From NCBI GenBank assembly GCA_022836615.1, contig MU405402.1, positions 1-57,325 of the forward strand: DNA of 57,325 nt, written 5' to 3'. Both the position numbers and the translations under genes were made by a program. The notes under the pieces were generated by a model. That model was not told the DNA's origin. It did not search any database and saw only the letters and a program-made list of their open reading frames with translations. Within the stretch, counting starts at the first letter, position 1, and each line of letters starts with the position of its first letter. This stretch comes from Annulohypoxylon bovei var. microspora. Its lineage: Eukaryota; Ascomycota; Sordariomycetes; Xylariales; Hypoxylaceae. This document shows positions 46,280-57,325 of the stretch, one piece after another.

Positions 46280-46971
46280 ATGTTCAAGAAGGAGTAAGCA
46301 TCTCAATTCTTCCCTATACCCCTACCCCCAAACCCCAGAGCAGAACAGACGAACAAAGCTAACCCATTCCCCTCTCCAACAGGATAAACGCGGCGCCGAA
46401 ATCGAAGCTCAAGTCCTCGGTGCAGCGGTCGCTGCGGCAGTCGCTGCTGACGACGTACCCGCTGCTGGGGGCGTACATGGACGAGATCCTGCCGAAGAAG
46501 GGGTCGCTGGAGGCGATGAAGCTGCCGGACCGCGTGACGCTGTACGTGCTGGACGCGCGGCCGCTGTTCTTCCAGCACGGCGCCGACACCCTGCTGCCGC
46601 ACCTGCGCCTCGTCCACCGCTTCCCCGCCGCCTTCCCCAGCCTGCGCATCGACCGCGGCGCCATCCGCTTCGTGCTGTCCGGCGCCACGCTCATGGCCCC
46701 CGGCCTGACTAGTGCGGGGGGGAGGTTGCCGAGCGGGGTTTTGGAAGGCACGCCGGGGCTCGACGGGGAGGGCATGGATGAGGAGGAGAGATGGACGCGC
46801 GAGCTCGCGAAGGGCGAGCCGGTTGTTGTGAGGGCCGAGGGCAAGACCGAGGCGTGCGCCGTGGGGTTCCTGGTCATGGGCACGAAGGAGGTCAAAGAGA
46901 AGGGCAAGGGCCCGGTTATCGAGGACGCGCATTACTTAGGCGACGGGCTGTGGAAGCTCACCACGGATTAG
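46280..46971 (+). CDS. tma20: Tma20 / MCT-1 translation factor with PUA domain
   Basis: Two exons, 46280-46293 (only 14 nt) and 46383-46971, give 200 aa. The 89-nt intron has a GTAAGC donor, a GCTAAC branch and a CAG acceptor, and restores MFKKEINAAPKSKLKSSVQR. The N-terminal half (QRSLRQSLLTTYPLL, LPKKGSLEAMKLPDRVTLYV) is the MCT-1/Tma20 domain. A PUA domain covers about residues 100-195 (RGAIRFVLSGATLMAPGLTS near its start, CAVGFLVMGTKEV near its end). With its partner Tma22/DENR the family recycles 40S subunits from tRNA after termination and aids re-initiation. A 20-residue insert (about EGTPGLDGEGMDEEERWTRE) lies in the PUA region. Coding GC is high. Confidence 0.92.
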
Positions 46972-49900
46972 CTGGGGTCGGGAAGAAGCCCTGTGATCGA
47001 AATACCTAGCAACCTGGTGCTATGGCACGGGGTATATGCACGCACGAGCGCTTGATCCTGCCGGCGCGGAGAGCGGAGACGGCGGTTTCCTTAGGTCTGG
47101 TTGGGAGATGCTTGGTGCAGTCTCGAGCATTCTACTCCTAATATGAGGGACGATTACCTATCTCATAGGCCGTCGTGGGGATGATATCCGATAGAACAGT
47201 CTTCCGAGGCGAGACAACGAGGTAGCATGAATAATGAAAGAATAACTCTACTCGATCTTTATGGCTGATGGGTAGATACGTCCAAGGGTATCAACTTCCG
47301 GTATGGACTTTCCGATTACTAGGTCTACATGATATCTCAGAAACTCCTATTTTGATATGAAGCCACGAGCGACCATTCCTCTACAATATCACAAGATAGC
47401 CCCTATTCAATTATTGTTTACTAGAGAGACGTTGCTAGCTTCTAAATTAGTCCGTTATATCACGTTAGCTAATTAGGAATAGTTTATGGGAAGGGGGTTA
47501 CACCGTTATGCGGAGCCGGCCGACTCTGCCGCACCGGAGCTCGAATTTCCTTCACCTCCATGATCACGATTCATTTCAGGGCTTAATTCGATTGATAGGT
47601 AGTTAATAGTGATGGGTAGGCATGACCAATCCTCTGTCTATCTACTTAATAATATGCGTATTTCTACAAATAATGTGGATAGGTATTTCTCTAAATAAAG
47701 GATATCGTGTGTACCTACTTACGTCCTTCTCCTTGCTCATAATCTTCGTAATAGCTGTTCATCTCTTCAAGTCCTTCTAACAAATTAAACTAGAGTCCTC
47801 GATGTTCCCCAATGGAAATTGCCTGACGCAAGTCGATATGCATTCCACTAATTCAGTATACATGAATGGCGATTGCTTCAAAACCTTTAAGGTTGGTGTT
47901 AGGGTTGGTCTGGAAACGGCTTAAGATATCGCTCGCGCGGGACCAGGTACAAGAGTCCTGATACCAGATGACCCATCACCCTTCTACTCTTCTTACTTCC
48001 GCTTCATCATCTAGCGCATCTCAAGGCAGGGCATAGGGCTGATATATCCGACAATTATTTAACCTTGTTCCTAATAAGAAACTCGTTAATATCGATATTA
48101 TTAATAGTAAGCGGCTGGTCAATAAAATCAACGCACTTACATTTGAGCTTAAAGCTGAGCAGTATTCTCTTAGTACTGTATTCAAAAATTTATAGCATCT
48201 CTGTTAGGTAATCTAATGTCATCGTGACTACGTAAGTAAGTGAAAGGGCACCAAGGGAAATGTGTAAATGTGCTAACATACCCAATGATATGATAAGGGG
48301 CGATGTTGAGCCGCTTTATTTTCATCAAGTTAATCCAACTTATCCTTCGAGCATTTCCACCATGTTCGATTTCCTACTCATCTCAATGAAGGAGAGATTA
48401 TTCATAAATAAATTTTGCGTTTCGTTTGATTCATCCCGTAGCGAAGACGCCGAGACCCTTTCTGGGGGTACGATCAATCTCGTGCATTATTAGAAGGGTT
48501 CGAGAATCAAGATGAGACCTGAAGAGTTCGTCTCGCACAATCTTCCAGCCGTCGTCGTCGTGTACCTCGTCAGCTGTCGACATCGACGACGGTTTATACA
48601 CGGCGGAAAATTGACCCTATAACCTAAAGGCCAGAATTATTGAATGGCTGTTGGGAACATTTTGATGGTCCTGTAACGGTGATGAAGATTTGATCCCCGA
48701 TGAGCGCCAGACTCCTAGAGTGTAGCTGAGCTGGAGTTGCAGACATGTTAGCCAAAGTTCGATGTTAAAAAGAAATTGAAAGTTGATAAGAATAGTGGAT
48801 TATTATTTATAAAGTTTGGGAAGATAGGAAGATCTTGGATACAGGATAGTATGCTGTCCTGGTGCTATAAAGTAGAGACATAAATGGGAAGTAATCTTGG
48901 GATAGAAGGTGGGTTAAATAGAAATGGAATACAGTACCCGATGAGTCCTTTTTGTTTGGGTAGATGATTCTTACACTGCTTGTCCGTTGTCAGTTGAAGC
49001 ATGTGAGTCATTACCATGCGTGATACAGTATTTTCTGTTGAGAGACGTAGGTAGTAGAATCGTTCTTGTCATATAAAATGTACAGGCCTTGTTTAGCATT
49101 CACTAGTTTTTGCTGGCCTTGACTTTGTTCGTAATACCTAGTACTCTATTTGGTAACAGTGTTTTCAAGATAGAATTCTTTGAATGGCTTCGTTAGAAAA
49201 AAGGGGGGTGTTGAGAAATCCAGACCAAGGAGACATTCAGCTGAAGCTTAACCTACCTACCTACGTAGGCCATGCCCTATATTTAATACCAGCAACATGA
49301 TGTTTATAAAAGGCTGAATGGTACTCAGGAGGCCTTTACTATCAACCAAGAGAGGAGCCAACTAGATAATGACTAGTTAGGTAATCATACCTAGGCGTTC
49401 ATGAGCTGAAAAGGAGGTGTGGAACTTTCAAGATGTGAAAATTACCCGAAGAATATTTTGCGCAAATACAAATAACGTTGAAGGATCATGAACTTCCCTT
49501 GATAGAAAGCTATTCAATGTATTTGGCTAATGTATTAGTTGGTCAAATTAATGAAGGGACATCAATAACAGGGGCTAAAGATGCATTCCACAATATATAA
49601 TGTTGGTTAACAACATCACTATCAATGCGATTATCTAGAAAGATGTGTAATAAGGAGCAGTTGTTCCTTGAAAATTTCTATACCCAAGTTTCTTTCTAAA
49701 ACTCAGAGCATGGTCTTATAAATATTCATGAATTTGATCATAGGCCGACGAATAACTAGGTACCTATGGTTCAATATAATCACAAACCTACCTATAACAA
49801 CTATTTGAGCTTTTCCATGATAAGCAAATGTGATTTAACCTAGTTTTTTGATTGATCTCACAAAATCTTCAATGAATATTCATACAATCAAGAAAAAACT

Positions 49901-51091
49901 AGACTTTCTCTAGATTTGAGAATACACACAACATCCAATTTACAACTCCCCAAACAAGACAAAGGACCATAAGCCCCATTCGGCCATGACGTTCCAAGTG
50001 TTGGTTAGACCAAAATGAAGAGCATCAGGTCCTTGATTCGGAAATATATCCAGCGACAATGACACTCGGCAGCGGGTCTCGAGACCCGACGACCCACCGT
50101 CCCCATCCAACATGAGTCTCCATCAGCCCACTTCCCCAGGTTTCCCATACGCGCATATGTGGGTTTGCTGTCACGTCTCAGCGCTGATCTCGCACTACCA
50201 GCTCAGCTAGATTTACACGCATTTCCGACACCAACATGTCGCCATAAACTCTTCCGTTGAAGTTCGAAATAAGTTGTCTAGGTAGGTATGTACCCTAAGT
50301 TTTCACTTAACTCGTTTAACCTATGTCTTGGCCCCGGGAGTAGCCGAGCATGAGAACGGGCTCGGCAGCGTTATTCCAATTTCGGATACCCCAGTCCAAC
50401 TAGCGGTACCAAGTCCCGAGACTGCTCCACCTGATCCACGACCAGGATGCCGTATACACGCTAGCGAGAGGATTATACGTGTATTTATGTACTTTGGTCG
50501 ATTCGGAAATCGACTTTACGCTTTTACGAGCAGATATCTCGGGATCCCCTGAATCGGGCCTTCTTCTACAATGTGGACGAGGCATGGTAGTTACGTAGCG
50601 TCTAAGTAGGGGTAAACAGCGAGCACGAGACTAAAGGTTCACTATGAAGGTACCCTGTAATTGCAATAATCTCGCGCCCCTCGTCAATTTGCGTACCTAT
50701 GTAATATTTCCACTTTTGACTCTTTAATACTTGCAGCACTGGAAGGTCATGTGAGTCGTATGTACGGGTCTTGCACCTATGCCATTTGAAGGGACATGGT
50801 ACAAAAGACCAATTCACTTATTTTCATTTTTAATTCATTTTTATTGAATTTTCTATTGTCTAGAGAAATGTGGTATCACAATAAGTCTAACGCAAAAACG
50901 AAAGTACACCTCCCATGTAGAGAGAGAGAGACAACTTCCATGTATATATCCCTAACGCTCGCCATGGAATTTGTAAAATACCCAAATGCGCATTTCTTAA
51001 TAAGACGTGCTCATATGCTTCGTGAAGAATCTCAGTCGTTGAGCCATACCCGCCAGGGGTGTCTGTCATCTCTAGTAGCTAGCTAAATGAC
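46972..51091. other. Gene-poor stretch, 4.1 kb
   Basis: No convincing gene on either strand. Short frames (48260-48493, 50328-50552) lack recognisable features. Sequence is AT-rich with scattered TAGGTA/ACCTACC motifs (for example 49252-49268, 49391 and 50279). The first few hundred bases should be the 3' UTR of tma20 and the last few hundred that of the sugar transporter. Confidence 0.4.
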
Positions 51092-53263
51092 TTAGTCGCT
51101 TATGGACTTCTCTGTAGCATCATGTTCAAAGATAGAGCCGCGGCGCCGCAGCTGCCCGGCGGCTTCCTCTATGTCGCGGCTCTGAGCTTGAGCGAACTTC
51201 TCCGGTCTTTGTACGGAGGTGGAGTCGCGGTCCTTGTGGAGTACTAGGGGCGGGTTGTCGCGGTAGAAGGCGTCCAAGTCCTCCAGACTACGGTTGGCGG
51301 TCTCGGGATAGAAGAAGTAGATGATCGGCAAGAACAGCGCATTCGTTATAGTCCATATGATGTAGAACTTCCAGCCAAGTTTCTGGATGCCGGTGGGTGT
51401 GATTTCGACAACGACAAAGTTGGTAATCCAATTAGTCATCGTAGCGACGGCAGCACCCTTGGTACGCATAGGAAGACTAGGTAGAGGATTAGTGATTGAA
51501 GTCTCCATGTAAGACATAGTTTAGAACTTACGAATTGATTTCGGTAGGATACAGCCATGGAATCTACAGGTCCGAATTAGCATTTTTAGGTAAACTCAAG
51601 TGCGGTCGAGACTTACGCCCAGCATTCCTAAGCCAAAAGCTACGTAGAAGAGGATGAACCACACGACGGAAGCCTTGGCCAACTCAACCGGATGGGCGTA
51701 ACCAGGTTTCTCTGAAAAGTGAAGCAATATGGTCACCAATAAAAAGCAGAAGAACTGGATAATCGTCGAAACTATCATCATCTTTCGACGACCATATTTT
51801 TCGACAAGGGGCGCTGCTATTAGAGCAGAGATCAGGTAAGCGACCGATGCACAAGCTGCAATAAGACGTGCCATGCTTTCGTCAAGCTTGACCGATTCGA
51901 TCAGTACAGTAGGAAGGTAATATGACATAATCTACTCCAAGTCAGTGTCCGTGTTCGACAACGATGTCTCATTTTCGCTATAGTTAAGTTTAGAGTAAGA
52001 GATTTTGGGGGCGTAAAATCGCGCGCTTTCTCATATCATTGACCAAAGGGGGCTAAATCAAGACTTAGAGATAACGAAGCTCATAATACCCACTATCTCC
52101 TAGTTAGTATGTATACCAAATAAATGAGGAAGGGTTAATTATACGTACCATTGATACCGCCAAATTGTTGCATAGCTTGGGTACCAGCCCCAAGGGCCAA
52201 TCGTCGAATAGTCTTAGTTCCAGCCTTGGTACGACCGCGGAGGAGGTCGCCCCAGTTGATCGCGTTATTGCGTTCATATTCGATACCGTAGATGATTTCA
52301 GCTCGCTCGGCAACGATGTATGGATCATCGATCGACTTGTCTTCCAAGTCGGCAAGAATCATGCTGGCTTCGGTCTCTTTCCCGTGCGCAATAAGCCATC
52401 TAAGTTCGGATAGGGTTAAATCAAGCATATACAACAACAATATCTGGGCGGTAAATTACATACCTAGGTGACTCAGGTAGCCACGGGATGGTAGAGAAGA
52501 GAATTATGCAGAAGATAAGTTGAAGAGACAAGGGTAATCGCCATCCTATAGCGCCTCCGACGAAGGACATTCCGTAGTTAATCCAGTTACTTAAGGAGAA
52601 ACCAAGGATGTTCAACCCCATCTCGAGCATGACAAGCTTCCCTCTGTTGTGGACCTTGGAAGTTTCCGTTTGCCAAACAGGCGCTGTAGCTGTGTTGATT
52701 CCATTTCCGATGCTGTTCTACGTATTAGCCTGACGGGTAGCTCCTAATGACGTTTCCGTGCCACATACCCCGAGACGATACGAGCAACGATCATGTGTGG
52801 AACACTGAAGGAGCTCGCTTGGAGAATGGCGCCGACGGTCATAATCGCGGTACCGATAAGGATAGTCTTCTTCCGGCCGATAGTCTCTCCAATGTAGAAT
52901 GCGGTGATGGCACCAAAGAAACAACCGATGGTATAAATAGCCGTTATAATAGACAGCGTGCTTGTGTTTTCCGGGCCGTTCAGGTTATGGACTTCGAGGT
53001 AATTTGGAGAAATGACAACACCGCCTAGAACCAACATGTAAGCCTCAGCTTAGAGGTTAAACGTAGTATGGTTACAACATACTGAAAATACCCTGATCAT
53101 AACCGAATAAGGTCATGTCTGTAGCGCAAGCAACCTATAGGTAGGTGTTATGTCAGTCCGTATTATCTCTATTAGATGAGGAGTATCGGCATACAGTAAT
53201 CCAGAAGGTCAGCCATTTGCCCTTCAGCCCAAAGTAGGGCTGCTTCGATCTTGAAAACACCAT
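51092..53263 (-). CDS. MFS sugar transporter; one exon junction out of frame
   Basis: Eight coding blocks on the minus strand: 53263-53195, 53134-53083, 53024-52769, 52712-52464, 52399-52149, 51931-51617, 51563-51532 and 51476-51092. Six of seven junctions are canonical and in frame, with introns of 53-64 nt. Family features: GYDQGIFSGVV after TM1, GETIGRKK in the TM2-TM3 loop, PESPRWL in the central loop, QQFGGIN in TM7, EKYGRRK, and PWLYPTEINSLPMRTKGAA followed by YPETANRSLEDLD. Length would be about 536 aa. The junction between 52149 and 51931 leaves one surplus base: the only GT donor leaves a lone G, but the next block needs to start at phase 0. The interval is also unusually long (217 nt). 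It may be a pseudogene or have an unusual splice. The likely role is hexose uptake at the plasma membrane. Confidence 0.8.
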
Positions 53264-54163
53264 CTTGTTATAAAAACCGATAACTCAAGTCTACGAACTC
53301 CCCGAGTTCGTACTTAGAGAGGCAAATAAAGATAGAAAAGTTGGAAAGAAGCTAAGACAGTCGAAGTGGGATTCCGAGAGACGGGACGGGGAAGATAAGG
53401 GCTTCTTATATAATATACAATAGATCCACTAAGTACTTCAGAAGTAAGACGTATTCACTCAGACTTTGAACCGCCAATAGTCAATGGTGTCACGCCGGTA
53501 CAATACAGCCCGACAAGGATGTTCGTAACAAGATATCGTCTAATACCGAACGTCCGATGAATTGCCCAATCAGGCTTGAATCTCGACCCGGCAGTGGAGG
53601 ATTCTGGGCAGTCTGGGGAAAAGCTGGGGATAGAATCCGGCCCATTCCCCCTCTAGAGCCCGGGTTTAAGACATCAGGTGACTCAGTCTTGCCGCAAATC
53701 ATCGACTTGAAGCCATGAAATCTTATTATCGCCACGGTCTTGTTGGAACCAATCATAGTGCCGCCACGTCAAGTTTCCGCCGAGTTAAAGCGTCCTGTAA
53801 GCCGAAACGATGTGACGATGTCATAAGATTGACTGTGAAAATAAAGTGAGGTAAGACAAAGACTAAGACTAACTAAAGTAAAAGCTGATCCAGTTTGCCG
53901 AGAATGGCACCCGCCCAAATGGTGTACCTAAATAGGTATGTATTTAGGTAGGTACCTACCTAGGTACCCACTTAGTTCAATTCTTAGAGGGAACCAATAA
54001 CGACAAAGAATTATTTAAGTACACACGTATACCCGTGAAGCTGTACAGGCAGGTGCATGTGCTTATTGTACCCGTGCGGGTATGTATGTATGTACATATG
54101 TACCTAGATATATAGTAGACGCATGTCAACATTCAATCTGGGCCTTATAGATCCTGATCGAAG
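53264..54163. other. Upstream region of the sugar transporter
   Basis: Probable promoter and leader. A dense ACCTACCTAGGTACC block lies at about 53925-53975, and GTATG tandem repeats with GTACATATGTAC at 54078-54104. No gene was recognised. Confidence 0.4.
53925..53975. repeat. TAGGTA/ACCTACCTAGGTACC block
   Basis: A run of AATAGGTATGTATTTAGG followed by TAGGTACCTACCTAGGTACC, strongly palindromic. It is the densest example in the window of the recurrent TACCTAGGTA motif. Confidence 0.6.
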
Positions 54164-54400
54164 TTACATGAGAATGGAATTGTTCGGTTGCGCTGCATTC
54201 CAGCAGCGCCGAATCTCTCCACAATCTATAAATTGTTGGTACCGGAAGACGGCGTAGCGCATGCGAGCAGCTAGGAATTGCAAATTAGCCGGAAACAATC
54301 GGACAGCCCTAGACATCGATTCACCTAGACTTTCGACGTCAAAGTTTTCGGAAGCCGTCGTATCTAGGTAGGCGTTTGACATATCACGTAGTAAGCACAA
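54164..54400 (-). CDS. Possible coding exon, unknown protein
   Basis: A 78-codon minus-strand frame starting at a Met (54400), with protein-like composition: LLRDMSNAYLDTTASENFDV, then SRAVRLFPANLQFLAARMRY and IRRCWNAAQPNN. The frame is open a little further upstream (WLCLLRDM). A separate ATG-started stretch upstream (about 54505-54430, MTSILELISWCKYLQLEALP) could be a first exon, but I found no good canonical intron joining the two in frame. It may be part of a small gene or a remnant. Confidence 0.25.
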   Translation of the reverse strand: MCLLRDMSNAYLDTTASENFDVESLGESMSRAVRLFPANLQFLAARMRYAVFRYQQFIDCGEIRRCWNAAQPNNSILM

Positions 54401-57325
54401 CCATCGGGAAATCCTGCATTTCTACCTGACAGAATAGACACGGAGGTAAGGCCTCCAGTTGTAGGTACTTGCACCATGAGATCAACTCCAAGATGGACGT
54501 CATTGTGCATTAGACAGAGTCGGAAATGTGGGGGTCTCCATCTCGGGGTAAGATGGGGGTCTGGGGATTCTATTTGGGGGTTACACTAAGAGGCTGAAAG
54601 ATGGGGCAGATGGAGAAGGGAACGAGCAAACAAGCTTGACTTGGCTCAACTTGGCAGCTTGGTTACTTACTCGACTGCCATATTGCGGGGTCGCTTACCC
54701 CTGACTACTTTGTTCATTCATACAGAAATACCGCCAGAAAGACACACGGTAACCTACGATCCACTAAAGAAGATGCAATTTATCGACGACGTTTAAAGAA
54801 AATATGCGCCAGAAATCAGGAATGAAATCCATTCGCCCACGTGGTTTTAGCTGCATTTTTTTTGGTGCTAGTAATCGCAGACTGCGGCATTACTTGATGC
54901 GAGTTAGCGAATTCCTTGCCGCATAGACCAATTATACCCTAGCGCTTATATGACATATGTAAGCCCTGGCTGAAGATCAGCAGTTAGCGCAAGGAGCCGA
55001 CCGAACGATAGGTTCCAGGTGAAGAGTTTCAGCAACTTCAAGGACAATCCAGGGACGGTCAGGGGATTTTCAGGGGTAGTGACTAAGCATCACTTATCAG
55101 ATCTATCACGAAGAGGGAAATTATGAATAAAAGATAGAGAAAGATGGCTTCAATTGTTAGAATTTCGAGTAAACTTATAGCTACACCTACTGTATACTGT
55201 ATGTAAGTGATCTAGACCTTGGTATTATCATGGCTCGGTATTCGGAATTCCGAAGCTTGTATGGAATACATACTTATGCCCAGTATGGTCCTATGCAGAA
55301 CGAGCGCAGAGAGGGAATTTTCTTATTTGACCTCTTATTCTTGGCCTTTCTCATGTTTTACAATTCGGTCGGTCAGCTTTACAAGACCAAATACTACATA
55401 AGAATCCTTCGAAAAAAAGAATTTACCATCAGATGTCGCGGCGTGACACCCGGATGAGACCCGACCATTCACGCCATGCATGGACTTGCGCCAGCGTGGG
55501 AGATTCATCACCTGCTTACAGTGCTACCCTCCTTCTTAAGATTACCTTGATGTACGCAAATAACACGAGATTTTGTATCATTGAGCCTTTTGTATCTCGT
55601 CGCAGACCCGATATATCTTCTTGCCACTCAGCCATGTAAGGGATGTCTTGGGCATCAAATTGAGGGAATTATGCTTCGTGCGTTTTCTTCCGCCGCGCAT
55701 CGAACACACATATCCGTTGTAACATACTCGCAATGGCGAATTGTTGAAAACGGGAGCCAATGAAGCAGATCCCAACAGACTGGCCAGTTCCACGCAGAAC
55801 ATTCACACCGCCACAACAGCAGTGACACAGTCGATCCCGATAATCAGGCTATACAACCTACGAACAGGTTGCAATAAATGGCTTTCATATACATATCCCA
55901 GGCGACGACAACGGATACATTACCCGTTCCTTCGAAAGACACACTCATGCTATCTCTACCTATTGAAGGACAAGAGATGAGAGAACTTCGTCATCATTTA
56001 GCCAAGAAGCTAATGCCAAATTTCGCTCTCTCAGTCATGACATTACACCAGTTTGAAGTAGCAAAATGTTGACTCACTAGGTCGATCTGTTATGTTTTCT
56101 ATAGCAAAAGCAAAAGGGGGCTCGCGCCACCCTTCCGTGGCTTGACCCGCTAACATTCAATAGCACGGCTCTACGAACACACTTGCCAGCATTCAATGAT
56201 TTATTGTTAGTTCAATATTTTTAACTCAAACATCCATTCATAACTTCATTGCTTACGGGAAAGACCAAAACCGTACCTCTAGTCGACTTAACTCCATTTT
56301 AAACGACTCTACTGAGAGACTTATAAACGATAACTAGTAGTCAAGACCTAGGTTACAGGACGAAATTTAATCCCTGTGGATATATTTGCTTCATTTAGCC
56401 CTTTTTAAACTATAAGCGATGAAATTAAAAATCAAAATACCCTTTTTTACAATGAGAGTACTCTAACGCTTATCCTTAGCTAGGGCTATTCATCTCTTGC
56501 GAAATAAAGAAGGATATAGTGTTATCTTATACTTCAGCATAGTTAGAAGAAATTAGCATAGAACTCTATGAAAACTTAGAAAGAAGTTTACTAAGATGCC
56601 CCTATTCTTAACATGCAGTGGAGATCATGCTGCCAGTAACTCTGAGAGATGAGTTTCTGATCATATCTTCTATACCCAGGAGATGGCGAAAGCCCCAGAG
56701 TCTTGCTAATATGAACTGTCATTAAACACCTTGAGGAACTAGCTTCTTTTCCCAATCCGTCAAACTTGGCCTACAGCTTAGATAAACGGGTGGTGCAGAT
56801 TCTATCCTCATACTCTGATACCATGCAGTGGCCAGCTGCTTTACACACAATAGGCCGTTAAGTCTTATCACTATCAGGAGCCCGTAATCTTCAAGAAGTC
56901 TCTAGATCTTCCCAGTGCTCGAGGAGTTGTAAATGATACAATATTTTCTGAAGCCTCTAGATAAGTACAGCGGGTGAGTGTTCTTAGCTGAGTCAAATTG
57001 CTTCAAGTCTCAAGAAGACTCACATTTACATCGTATGGTGATGAAAGCCGTGGGTCATTTAATAGTCTCAAAACAACTATCTTCAGAATACGACAGTATC
57101 ACATGCTGTTACGTGAGCTATCTCATATGTATTACATACCTGGGTAACAAATATGTACGTATAAGAGACCGACAATATCTTCTAAACCAATAAGATTTCA
57201 TCTCGATAAACTCCACTTTCCTATTATAGTCAGTGCTCGGAACCACTACACGCCAATCCACCAGTGTACACGCACTGCCAAGCCAACTAAATCAATTCAA
57301 TTACACGGTCCCACTTTTAAATTTA
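54401..57325. other. Gene-poor end of window, 2.9 kb
   Basis: No convincing complete gene. Overlapping short frames on both strands at 55219-56080 have no recognisable domain. The last kilobase is AT-rich with nothing identified. Confidence 0.35.

Noticed and set aside
46303..46932. Long minus-strand frames opposite tma20
   Set aside because: Antisense shadows of a high-GC exon; the plus strand encodes a recognisable Tma20.

Overview
The window looks like nuclear DNA of a filamentous ascomycete (Pezizomycotina, most likely Sordariomycetes). Most genes are split by short GT-AG introns (about 50-205 nt), many with a CTAAC-like branch site just before the acceptor. Several families are typical of these fungi: DUF6536 membrane protein, 2EXR protein, Nst1, I78 inhibitor, and an APH kinase with a zinc-finger N-terminus. 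AT-richer intergenic DNA is strewn with TACCTAGGTA/ACCTACCT motifs. I see no rRNA, tRNA, CRISPR array or bacterial-type operon.

Layout. 1-5.7 kb: an uncharacterised 522-aa protein and an RBR-type E3 ubiquitin ligase. 6.2-13.3 kb: three membrane-protein genes, namely a 793-aa glycoprotein-like protein, a four-exon DUF6536 protein, and a three-exon 224-aa protein divergent from it. 13.9-18 kb: a DHA1-like MFS transporter and a nucleotidyltransferase-like protein. 19.3-27.6 kb: a TRAPPC12-like trafficking subunit, an AN1-finger/APH kinase, mitochondrial ribosomal protein mL40 and the GTPase Rho2. 30.7-34.4 kb: Nst1. 35-38.5 kb: a gene-poor stretch with a diverged MITE and a decayed gene. 38.5-47 kb: a 2EXR protein, a Thr-rich single-pass surface protein, an I78 inhibitor with an intact MITE in its promoter, and Tma20/MCT-1. 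51-53.3 kb: an eight-exon sugar transporter with one exon junction that does not fit. 47-51 kb and 53.3-57.3 kb hold no recognisable complete gene.

The genes do not form one pathway. They are mostly conserved housekeeping genes (mL40, Tma20, Rho2, TRAPPC12, Nst1, RBR ligase) mixed with lineage-restricted surface and transport genes. I found no clear new multi-gene system. The best leads are a 6-nt microexon in rho2 that encodes the switch I tyrosine, a two-member TA-flanked MITE family, a broken or unusually spliced sugar transporter, and the uncharacterised membrane-protein genes at 6.2-13.3 kb. All exon coordinates were worked out by hand from reading frame, splice consensus and family similarity; no search was run.
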